DNA from: Caulobacteraceae bacterium
Lineage (GTDB): Bacteria; Pseudomonadota; Alphaproteobacteria; Caulobacterales; Caulobacteraceae
Length of the DNA stretch: 6,830 nt
NCBI GenBank assembly: GCA_947452665.1
Contig: CANGEH010000116.1
Coordinates: forward strand, 1-6,830
Direction of reading: 5' to 3'
The notes beneath the pieces were generated by a model that was not told where the DNA came from, made no database searches, and was given only the letters and a program-made list of their open reading frames with translations. Position numbers and translations under genes: made by a program. Shown piece by piece: positions 1 through 5,414 of this stretch. Numbering within the stretch: position 1 is the first letter of the stretch; every line of letters begins with the position of its first letter.

Positions 1-142
1 ACTGGCGCGCGCTCAAAATGCCCCAAGCATGGCCCAGGCCCTGATGCAGATTTCTAAAGACAGCGCGGGCCGCTTTAAACCGCCCTTGGATACAATCGAT
101 CATGCCGCGCTCTTATACGATGACAAGGGTCTGCCACGATGA
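1..142 (+). CDS. vapB: Probable VapB-family antitoxin, C-terminal part (5' end outside window)
   Basis: An open frame enters from the left edge (first full codon at base 2) and ends at TGA 140-142, giving 46 visible residues. The tail reads HAALLYDDKGLPR, which resembles the C-termini of alphaproteobacterial VapB antitoxins, where a short acidic Leu-Tyr-Asp...Gly-Leu-Pro segment closes the toxin-binding arm. The stop overlaps the start of the next gene by ATGA, the usual coupling in antitoxin-toxin pairs, and that next gene is a clear VapC. The antitoxin would bind and block VapC and, through an N-terminal DNA-binding part lying outside this window, repress its own operon. The DNA-binding domain is not visible, so the family rests on position, overlap and the tail motif. 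Another antitoxin class with a similar tail cannot be excluded. Confidence 0.68.
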   Translation, partial: LARAQNAPSMAQALMQISKDSAGRFKPPLDTIDHAALLYDDKGLPR

Positions 143-540
143 TCATCGACACCTCGGCCCTGATCGCCATCTTGCGCGGCGAGGCCGAGGCTGAACGCTT
201 TAGTCTGGCCCTCGAACAGGCGACGTCGCCAAAGCGTATGTCTGCGCCCACCTATCTGGAGGCCAGTCTGGTCATTGATGCCAGCGGCGACCCAGTCTTA
301 AGTCGCAATCTGGACCGCCTGATCGAAATAGCCCAGATCGCGATCGAACCCTTTACGCTGGATCAGGCAAGGCTGGCTCGGCAAGCCTATCGCGATTTTG
401 GCAAGGGCAGTGGCCACCCTGCCCAGCTCAATTTTGGCGACTGTTTTGCCTATGCGCTGGCGCGCACCCATGATGCACCGCTTTTGTTCAAGGGCTCAGA
501 TTTTGGCCACACTGATATTGCCAGCGCAGTTGGGACCTAG
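139..540 (+). CDS. vapC: VapC-family PIN-domain ribonuclease toxin
   Basis: A 133-residue single-domain PIN protein, the usual VapC length. It opens with MIIDTSALIAIL, placing the first catalytic Asp at position 4. Glu41 lies in TYLEAS, Asp101 in the FGDCFAYALA motif, and Asp121 in KGSDFGHTDI; together these make the acidic Mg2+-binding site of PIN nucleases. VapC toxins cleave RNA, often tRNA or rRNA sites, and stop translation until the antitoxin neutralises them; the target here cannot be read from sequence. The ATG lies inside the ATGA overlap with the upstream antitoxin gene, so translation is probably coupled, with an AAGGG at 125-129 as a possible ribosome binding site. All catalytic acids are present, so the toxin looks intact. 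The gene ends 6 bases from the convergent dcd stop. Confidence 0.93.
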   Translation: MIIDTSALIAILRGEAEAERFSLALEQATSPKRMSAPTYLEASLVIDASGDPVLSRNLDRLIEIAQIAIEPFTLDQARLARQAYRDFGKGSGHPAQLNFGDCFAYALARTHDAPLLFKGSDFGHTDIASAVGT

Positions 541-546
541 ACCGCC

Positions 547-1563
547 CTACCAGCCGCCAAAATGCTTGGACAGTTTCAGACCCTGTTTTTGGTAGTGGGA
601 ACCGCCCGTGCCATAGAGGCGGTCTGGCAGGGCGATTAAGGGCTCATAGACCAGCCGCGCCACGGTCTGGCCGTCTTCAAGCAAGAAGGGGGTTTCGTGG
701 CTGCGCACCTCAAGCACGCCGCGCGACCCAAGGCCGCCGCCTTCTAATGTGCCAAAGCCGGGATCAAAAAAGCCAGCATAATGGACCCGAAACTCGCCGA
801 CCGAGGGATCAATCGGGGTCATTTCCGCCGCCTGCATCACCGGAATCTCCACGGCCTCTTTTGAGGCCAGAATGTAGAACTCGCCCGGATCCAGCATCAA
901 CTCGCCCTTGCGCGGCTCAAGCGCCTCCCAAAAATCGTGCGGATCATGGCCACCGACCTTGTCCAGATCGATCACGCCCGCATGCCGCCGCGCGCGAAAC
1001 CCGGCCAGGTCACCGGTTAAGTCGACCCCAACACTGCGCGTCTCAAGCAAGGCCGGCCTGCCCTGTTTCAGCCTTAGCTGGTTGAGCCGTGTGCCCGTGC
1101 GGGCCAGGATCGAAAAGGTCTGGGGCGCGATCTCGATATAGAGCGGGCCCGTATAACCGCTGGCGACATCGTCAAAGGCGCGGCTGTAATCGGTCATTAG
1201 CCGCACAAATACATCAATGCGCCCGGTCGAACTCTTAGGATTGCCGCGGGCCGAGACGCCTTGGGCCAAGGCCAGATGCTCTTGGATCTCGGCAATATAG
1301 ACGCAGCCGCGTTCCAGCACCGCGCCCTTGGTCAGGTCAATCTCATGCATGGCCACATCGGCCATGCGCTGGCGCACAGTGCGGCCTAGCCCGGGCAGGA
1401 AGGAGGCGCGAATTCGCCAGCATCGCGCACCGAGCCTTAGGTCCAGACTGGCGGGCTGCACCTGGTCGGCGTCAAACGCACTGGCCGAACCGATCGCACC
1501 GCTCGCGATCAAGGCGTCAAGGGACTGGCAAGGTAATATACCCGCAAGGGAGGTCTGGCTCAT
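547..1563 (-). CDS. dcd: dCTP deaminase, long two-domain alphaproteobacterial type
   Basis: Deaminates dCTP to dUTP in the cytoplasm, feeding dUTPase and thymidylate synthesis. From the ATG at 1563 it is 338 residues, far longer than the roughly 190-residue E. coli Dcd, and it appears to carry two dUTPase-like folds. Domain 1 (about 8-170) has QPASLDLRLG (36-45), NPKSSTGR (108-115, matching the Dcd catalytic R/K-S-S-x-x-R segment) and a Glu at 144 in LYIEI, followed by TGTRLNQLRL. Domain 2 (about 220-338) has VGEFRVHYAGFFDPGFG (255-271), a Glu at 285 in VLEV, and EDGQTVARLVYEP. The C-terminal HYQKQG (323-328) resembles the flexible Dcd tail over the active site. The frame stays open to a TTG at 1647, but family members begin near the GILP segment, so I prefer the ATG; no good Shine-Dalgarno sequence precedes it. 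It stands alone on its strand and faces vapC. Confidence 0.9.
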   Translation of the reverse strand: MSQTSLAGILPCQSLDALIASGAIGSASAFDADQVQPASLDLRLGARCWRIRASFLPGLGRTVRQRMADVAMHEIDLTKGAVLERGCVYIAEIQEHLALAQGVSARGNPKSSTGRIDVFVRLMTDYSRAFDDVASGYTGPLYIEIAPQTFSILARTGTRLNQLRLKQGRPALLETRSVGVDLTGDLAGFRARRHAGVIDLDKVGGHDPHDFWEALEPRKGELMLDPGEFYILASKEAVEIPVMQAAEMTPIDPSVGEFRVHYAGFFDPGFGTLEGGGLGSRGVLEVRSHETPFLLEDGQTVARLVYEPLIALPDRLYGTGGSHYQKQGLKLSKHFGGW

Positions 1564-1717
1564 GGGCCCGACAGTCACTGACCAAGGAGATTCTGGCAAG
1601 GGGTGGCTGGGTTTGTAATGGCACGGGATCGGGCCGGCTTGTGACAAGTTTAGCGCAATCTTAGCCCCAAACCGCTCACACTACGCCCTCAAAGCCCCAG
1701 TTTGCGCCGCCTGCCCC

Positions 1718-1746
1718 TTGACCTGACCCCCACCCATGCCTTTCAT
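1718..1746 (+). promoter_or_regulatory. Candidate housekeeping promoter for metZ
   Basis: TTGACC (1718-1723, five of six to the -35 consensus) is followed after 17 bases by TTTCAT (1741-1746, four of six to TATAAT). A start near 1753 would give a leader of only about 20 bases, just enough for the Shine-Dalgarno sequence and too short for a riboswitch. The -10 is weak, so this is a motif-based inference. Confidence 0.4.
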
Positions 1747-1761
1747 GCCGACGCTATTTAT

Positions 1762-1766
1762 AGGAG
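1762..1766 (+). promoter_or_regulatory. metZ ribosome binding site
   Basis: AGGAG lies six bases before the ATG at 1773. It is the cleanest Shine-Dalgarno sequence on the plus strand of this window and fixes the metZ start. Confidence 0.8.
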
Positions 1767-1772
1767 CAAATT

Positions 1773-2957
1773 ATGTCCGAAGACCCGCATGCCTGGGAGA
1801 CCGCCACCCGTCTGATCCGGGGCGGCACCATGCGCACGGCGTTTAACGAGACGTCGGAAGCCTTGTTCCTGACCCAGAGCTTTGTCTATGACACGGCCGA
1901 AAGCGCCGTTGCGCGCTTCAATGGCGAAGAGCCCGGTTATGTCTATTCGCGCTTTGCCAATCCAACCGTCCAGATGTTTGAAGACCGGCTAGCCCTGCTG
2001 GAGGGCGCGCAGTCCTGCCGCGCCCAGACCTCGGGCATGGCGGCCGTGCATGCGGCCCTGATGGGCCTGTTGCGGGCCGGTGATCATCTGGTCGCTGGCC
2101 GGGCCCTGTTTGGCTCTTGCCGCTGGATTGTCGCAGAATGGCTGCCGCGGTTTGGTGTGGAGACCACCATGGTCGATGCCACCGACCTCAAGGCCTGGGA
2201 AGACGCGATCCGGCCCAATACCAAGGTGTTCTTGATTGAGACCCCAGCCAATCCCTTGCTGGAAATCACCGATATTGCCGCCGTCTCCAAGCTGGCCAAG
2301 GCCGCGGGCGCCAAGGTCGTCGTGGATAATGTCTTTGCCACCCCGATCTTCCAAAAGCCCTTGGAACTGGGGGCCGATGTGGTGGTCTATTCCGCCACCA
2401 AGCATATTGACGGCCAGGGCCGGGTCCTGGGCGGCGCAATTCTGGGCCAGACCGAGCTTTTGGACGAGGCCTATCGCGACATGCTGCGCCATACAGGTCC
2501 AGCCCTATCGCCGTTTAATGCCTGGGTGCTGCTCAAGGGTCTGGAGACCCTGGACCTGCGGGTGCGGCGTCAGACCGAGACGGCGGCTGTGCTTGCCGAT
2601 CTGGTCGCGGACCATGCCAAGACCCAGCGCATCTTTTATCCCTTCCGCAAGGACCACCCGCAATATGCGGTAGCCAAGGCCCAAATGACCGGGGGCGGCA
2701 GCCTGCTGGCCTTTGATCTGGGCTCACGCCAGGCGGCGTTTAACTTCCTCAATGCGCTGGAAATTGTCGATATTTCCAACAATCTGGGCGATGCCAAGTC
2801 CATGGCCACCCATCCGCCAACCACTACCCACCGGGCCGTACCCGAAGCCGAACGCCTCGCCATTGGCGTGACCGAGGGCACGGTGCGCGTATCGGTCGGC
2901 CTTGAGGATGTCCGCGATCTGAGCCGTGATATTGCAAGGGCGCTGGACGCGGCATGA
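1773..2957 (+). CDS. metZ: O-succinylhomoserine sulfhydrylase (PLP-dependent)
   Basis: A 394-residue cytoplasmic enzyme of the Cys/Met-metabolism PLP family. It joins sulfide to O-succinylhomoserine to make homocysteine, the direct-sulfhydrylation route to methionine. The PLP-binding Lys is K210 in YSATKHIDGQGR, a form characteristic of MetZ rather than of MetB or MetC. Phosphate-binding YSRFANPT (58-65), the SGMAA loop (87-91), Asp185 in VVVDNVFATP, which contacts the PLP ring nitrogen, and Arg372 in VRVSVGLED, which binds the substrate carboxylate, are all present. Position 113 is Phe in ALFGS where related lyases often have Tyr. Length and both ends fit the family. The start is supported by AGGAG at 1762-1766. 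The TGA overlaps the apaG ATG (ATGA), so the two form an operon. MetY (O-acetylhomoserine type) is the main alternative, but the DGQGR motif and length favour MetZ. Confidence 0.93.
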   Translation: MSEDPHAWETATRLIRGGTMRTAFNETSEALFLTQSFVYDTAESAVARFNGEEPGYVYSRFANPTVQMFEDRLALLEGAQSCRAQTSGMAAVHAALMGLLRAGDHLVAGRALFGSCRWIVAEWLPRFGVETTMVDATDLKAWEDAIRPNTKVFLIETPANPLLEITDIAAVSKLAKAAGAKVVVDNVFATPIFQKPLELGADVVVYSATKHIDGQGRVLGGAILGQTELLDEAYRDMLRHTGPALSPFNAWVLLKGLETLDLRVRRQTETAAVLADLVADHAKTQRIFYPFRKDHPQYAVAKAQMTGGGSLLAFDLGSRQAAFNFLNALEIVDISNNLGDAKSMATHPPTTTHRAVPEAERLAIGVTEGTVRVSVGLEDVRDLSRDIARALDAA

Positions 2958-3388
2958 ACCGAATACCGCGCCGCACCAAGTCTCGCGGCTCACCCATCTA
3001 TGAGAAAAAGACCGGCGACATTCTGGTGCGGGTGCTCAGCGAGTATTTGCCCGAGGAGTCCGAGCCGGAAAACAGCCTGTATTACTGGGGCTATACGGTC
3101 GAGATCGAGAACCACGGCACCGATACCGTCACCTTGATGTCACGCCACTGGGTGATTACCGACGCGCTGAACCAGGTCAATGAGGTCAAGGGCGACGGCG
3201 TGGTCGGCGAACAGCCCGTGCTCAAGCCGCGCGAGGCCTATCGCTATACTTCGGGCAGTGCCCTGCGCACGACCAGCGGCACCATGCACGGCACCTATCA
3301 GATGCTGATCGAAGACGGCGGCCAGTTTGACGTGGAGATCCCGCTGTTTTCCCTCGATCTGCCCGGCGCGCGCAAGATGCTGAACTAG
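2954..3388 (+). CDS. apaG: ApaG-domain protein
   Basis: A 144-residue protein made of one ApaG domain, a small fibronectin-III-like beta sandwich. Family marks are YYWGYTVEIEN (43-53), RHWVITDA (64-71), the glycine motif GDGVVGEQP (80-88) and the later YTSGSALRTTSGTMHGTYQM (98-117). ApaG is linked genetically to divalent cation (Co/Mg) resistance in enterobacteria, but its biochemical role is unsettled; the same domain occurs in some F-box proteins and in human PDIP38. No signal peptide or membrane segment is visible. Translation probably couples to metZ through the ATGA overlap. The start gives about 14 more N-terminal residues, rich in Arg and Lys, than typical members, whose similarity begins near YEKKTGDILVRV. 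Only weak ribosome binding sequence (AAGGG, 2936-2940) precedes it. The stop shares bases with the convergent hslO stop. Confidence 0.92.
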   Translation: MNRIPRRTKSRGSPIYEKKTGDILVRVLSEYLPEESEPENSLYYWGYTVEIENHGTDTVTLMSRHWVITDALNQVNEVKGDGVVGEQPVLKPREAYRYTSGSALRTTSGTMHGTYQMLIEDGGQFDVEIPLFSLDLPGARKMLN

Positions 3389-4308
3389 GCGCTGGCAACC
3401 GTTTCTGGCGCGACGTCATAGATGCGCGAGCAGTATTCACAGGTCACCCGGATCACGCCGTCATCCTCGACCATGCCTTCGCGCTCATCATCGGAAAAAG
3501 ACCGCAAGACCGAGACGATCCGGTCCTGCGAACAGCGGCACATGGCGCTGAGCGGCTTGGGCTCAAACATCCGCACGCCGTCTTCGTGAAATAGGCGAAA
3601 CAATAAAAGCTCGGGCGAGACGGTGGGGTCGATCAGTTCGTCCTCGCCAACGGTCTCAAACAAGGCTTGCGACCGCTCCCAGGCCTCCTGGGTCGGGGCG
3701 CGGGCATCGTCTTCGGCGACATTTTGCAACACCATGCCGCCCGCACGCCAAGACAAGGCCCCATCGGTCTGGATCTGGCCGACCGCCAGACGTATCCGGG
3801 TCGGGGTCTGTTCGGACTGGGCGAAATATTGCTCGGCGCAGAGGGCTAGGGTCTCACCCTCAATCGCAGTGACGCCCTGATAGCGGTCCATGTCCGGGCC
3901 CTGATCAACGGTCATGATAAACAGGCCCTCGCCCAGCAGGCTTTTTGCCCCTGGCCGCACAAAGCCCTTACTGATCTCCGCCACCCGCTCGGCATCGTAC
4001 CGGCAATAGCCGCGCAGGCCGCCGACCGTGTCATAATCGGCCACCACATAACGCACAGGACCATCGCCCTGAGCCTGCATGATCAGGCGGCCTTCAAATT
4101 TCCGGCTGGCCCCGACCAGGGCCGCTAGGGTGCAGGCCTCGCCCAATAGATTAGCGACCGGCTCGGGATAGTCATGGCGGTTTAGGATATCGTCGACCAC
4201 CTCGCTCAGGCGCGCTATGCGCCCGCGCACGGCTTCACGCTCGATCTGGAAGGCGGCAACCATATCATCGGGAGATCTGGGCAGGGTGTTTAGGTCAAGA
4301 TCAGTCAT
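3385..4308 (-). CDS. hslO: Hsp33 redox-regulated holdase chaperone
   Basis: A 307-residue cytoplasmic chaperone that stays inactive while reduced and Zn-bound, and becomes a holdase for unfolding proteins after oxidative plus heat stress. The N-terminal domain (about 14-200) shows the family segments FEGRLIMQAQGDGPV (71-85) and GGLRGYCRYD (96-105). A linker (about 200-245) leads to the C-terminal redox switch, with Cys257 and Cys259 in MCRCS and Cys290 and Cys293 in CEYC. The CxC-31-CxxC spacing equals that of E. coli Hsp33, so the zinc switch should be intact. It lies third in argD-argF-hslO, 66 bases after argF. The ATG at 4308 has no Shine-Dalgarno sequence; instead a 10-bp hairpin and a heat-shock-like -10 motif sit immediately upstream, so it may have its own start of transcription. 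Length fits alphaproteobacterial members. Confidence 0.95.
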   Translation of the reverse strand: MTDLDLNTLPRSPDDMVAAFQIEREAVRGRIARLSEVVDDILNRHDYPEPVANLLGEACTLAALVGASRKFEGRLIMQAQGDGPVRYVVADYDTVGGLRGYCRYDAERVAEISKGFVRPGAKSLLGEGLFIMTVDQGPDMDRYQGVTAIEGETLALCAEQYFAQSEQTPTRIRLAVGQIQTDGALSWRAGGMVLQNVAEDDARAPTQEAWERSQALFETVGEDELIDPTVSPELLLFRLFHEDGVRMFEPKPLSAMCRCSQDRIVSVLRSFSDDEREGMVEDDGVIRVTCEYCSRIYDVAPETVASA

Positions 4309-4315
4309 GGCCGCT

Positions 4316-4344
4316 ATATAGGGCGGCTGGGGGCTGCAATCCAG
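4316..4344 (-). promoter_or_regulatory. Candidate RpoH-type internal promoter of hslO
   Basis: Read on the minus strand, CCTATAT (4322-4316) matches all seven positions of the alphaproteobacterial heat-shock -10 form CYTATNT as I recall it. CTGG (4344-4341) lies 18 bases before it, one mismatch from the expected CTTG. A start seven or eight bases after the -10 falls on or next to the A of the hslO ATG at 4308. A housekeeping reading (TTGCAGC, ten bases, CCTATATA) is also possible. This is motif-based only. Confidence 0.4.
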
Positions 4345-4350
4345 CCACCC
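4321..4350 (-). other. 10-bp hairpin in the argF-hslO spacer
   Basis: In minus-strand RNA, GGGUGGCUGG (4350-4341) can pair with CCAGCCGCCC (4330-4321) over ten pairs, nine Watson-Crick and one U-G, around a ten-base loop. The stem ends 12 bases before the hslO ATG. No run of U follows, only UAUAUAG, so it is not a standard intrinsic terminator. It could attenuate read-through from argF, protect an mRNA end, or be incidental to the overlapping promoter motif. Confidence 0.6.
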
Positions 4351-4374
4351 TCGCCTCGCCCCTCCGGTTTGATG

Positions 4375-5310
4375 TTAGTTCGCGGCCAAGCACCAGGCCA
4401 GGACGGCCTTTTGCGCATGGATACGATTTTCCGCCTCGTCAAATACCTTGGATTGGGGACCATCTATCACCCCGTCCGTCACCTCCTCGCCGCGGTGTGC
4501 AGGCAGGCAGTGTAGGAACAAGGCATCCTTGGCAGCTAGGGCCATCAAGGCCTCATCGACTTGAAACGGCTCAAAGGCTTTCAGGCGCGCATCGTGATCG
4601 GTATCGCCCATCGAGACCCAGGTATCGGTAATGACGCAGTCTGCGCCCTCCACCGCCGCGCGGGGATCGGCGGTCATCTCGATATCGGCGCCTTGGTCGG
4701 CGGCGCGGGCCAGATCAACCAGATCGGGATGATATTGCGGCGGGCAGCCAATGGTCAGGCGAAAGCCAAACCGGCTAGCGGCATGGATCAGGCTGGCACA
4801 GACATTATTACCATCCCCGACCCAGGCAATGGTCTTGCCGGCGACCGGGCCACGATGCTCTTCTAGGGTCTGAAGGTCGGCCAGAATCTGGCAAGGATGG
4901 CTGCGGTCGGTCAGGGCATTGATCACCGGTATGCTCGCGGCCTGGGCAAAGCGCTCGACATCCTCGTGGCGATTGGCGCGGATCATCACCGCATCGACCA
5001 TCCGCGACAGGACCCGGGCCGTATCCTCGATCGGCTCGCCCCGGCCAAGCTGCATATCGGCGGCATTGGCAATTATGCTGGCCCCGCCAAGCTGGCGGAT
5101 CGCCGCATCAAACGAAAATCGGGTGCGGGTGGAGTTTTTCTCAAAAATCATGGCAAGCGTGCGGCCAGTGGCTGGCGCGTCGCTATCCACCACCGCCTGA
5201 CCCCAGCCGCGGCGTGCGGCCTTGCGGGCATGGGCATCATCCAAGATCCCGCGCAGACTGGCTGCATCAAGCCGCCAAATATCTAAAAAGTGCCTTACGG
5301 GCGGTTTCAT
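4375..5310 (-). CDS. argF: Ornithine carbamoyltransferase, anabolic
   Basis: A 311-residue cytoplasmic enzyme that transfers the carbamoyl group of carbamoyl phosphate to ornithine to give citrulline, the sixth step of arginine synthesis. The carbamoyl-phosphate site shows STRTR (60-64), Arg111 in MIRANRH and HPCQ (138-141). The ornithine site shows GDGNNV (165-170), Asp229 with the SMG loop (DTWVSMG, 229-235) and the HCLPA motif (267-271), with Arg296 near the C-terminus. The SMG loop and HCLP motif argue for ornithine rather than aspartate or acetylornithine as acceptor. All catalytic residues are present. The frame extends one codon to a TTG at 5313, but the ATG at 5310 has GAGGGA at 5318-5323, seven bases away, and is preferred. 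It follows argD by 104 bases and precedes hslO by 66 bases. The argD linkage supports a biosynthetic rather than catabolic role. Confidence 0.96.
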   Translation of the reverse strand: MKPPVRHFLDIWRLDAASLRGILDDAHARKAARRGWGQAVVDSDAPATGRTLAMIFEKNSTRTRFSFDAAIRQLGGASIIANAADMQLGRGEPIEDTARVLSRMVDAVMIRANRHEDVERFAQAASIPVINALTDRSHPCQILADLQTLEEHRGPVAGKTIAWVGDGNNVCASLIHAASRFGFRLTIGCPPQYHPDLVDLARAADQGADIEMTADPRAAVEGADCVITDTWVSMGDTDHDARLKAFEPFQVDEALMALAAKDALFLHCLPAHRGEEVTDGVIDGPQSKVFDEAENRIHAQKAVLAWCLAAN

Positions 5311-5317
5311 CAAAAAA

Positions 5318-5323
5318 TCCCTC
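5318..5323 (-). promoter_or_regulatory. argF ribosome binding site
   Basis: GAGGGA on the minus strand lies seven bases before the ATG at 5310. It supports that codon over the TTG one codon upstream. It overlaps the first unit of the 10-base tandem repeat. Confidence 0.7.
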
Positions 5324-5340
5324 AGACCACCTCAGACCAG
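5321..5340. repeat. Two-copy 10-base tandem repeat before argF
   Basis: CTCAGACCAC (5321-5330) is directly followed by CTCAGACCAG (5331-5340); nine of ten bases are identical. The period is one helical turn and the array abuts the argF ribosome binding site, so a tandem protein-binding site or simple slippage duplication are both possible. Confidence 0.65.
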
Positions 5341-5370
5341 ACGTCAGAGGCGGGAACAGAAAGGCCTGTG

Positions 5371-5392
5371 CGTGACAGGGGGACGTGACAGG
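5371..5392. repeat. Two-copy CGTGACAGG direct repeat after argD
   Basis: The nine-base word CGTGACAGG occurs exactly at 5371-5379 and 5384-5392, a period of 13, and is followed by a related CGTG-TGACG stretch. It lies 22 bases or more past the argD stop. Function unknown; two copies of nine bases could arise by slippage. Confidence 0.55.
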
Positions 5393-5414
5393 CGTGTGAC
5401 GCCTAAGCGCGATT

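Larger units (their letters stand above)
1564..1772. other. Divergent intergenic spacer between dcd and metZ
   Basis: A 209-base spacer between the outward-facing starts of dcd and metZ. It contains the metZ promoter candidate and ribosome binding site listed separately. I see no clear dcd promoter, no small gene with its own ribosome binding site, and no SAM-II riboswitch core (GTGATTTG...GCTAAA). AGCCCC occurs twice at 1663-1668 and 1693-1698, but without more structure this is weak. The dcd-side frame is open to a TTG at 1647, which I take as non-coding. Confidence 0.6.
5311..5414. other. argD-argF spacer with short tandem repeats
   Basis: A 104-base gap between argD and argF on the minus strand. 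It contains the argF ribosome binding site (5318-5323) and two separate pairs of short direct repeats, listed individually. It also contains a 6-bp inverted repeat, AGGCGT (5390-5395) and ACGCCT (5399-5404), around a three-base loop. No U-run follows the stem on the argD-argF strand, so a terminator is unlikely and co-transcription remains possible. Confidence 0.6.

Noticed and set aside
1564..1647. Longer dcd reading frame from TTG 1647 (28 extra residues)
   Set aside because: No ribosome binding sequence, the residues do not look like the family, and the ATG at 1563 sits just before the conserved GILP start.
1700..1772. SAM-II riboswitch before metZ
   Set aside because: Only the last few bases before the ribosome binding site recall it; the conserved stem and pseudoknot sequences are absent.
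1989..2492. 167-codon minus-strand open frame inside metZ
   Set aside because: His- and Gly-rich antisense translation typical of a shadow frame; metZ is clear on the other strand.
4897..5286. 129-codon plus-strand open frame opposite argF
   Set aside because: Fully antisense to argF with no domain and no ribosome binding site; treated as a shadow frame.
5389..5405. Intrinsic terminator after argD
   Set aside because: The 6-bp stem AGGCGT/ACGCCT has no U-run on the argD strand.
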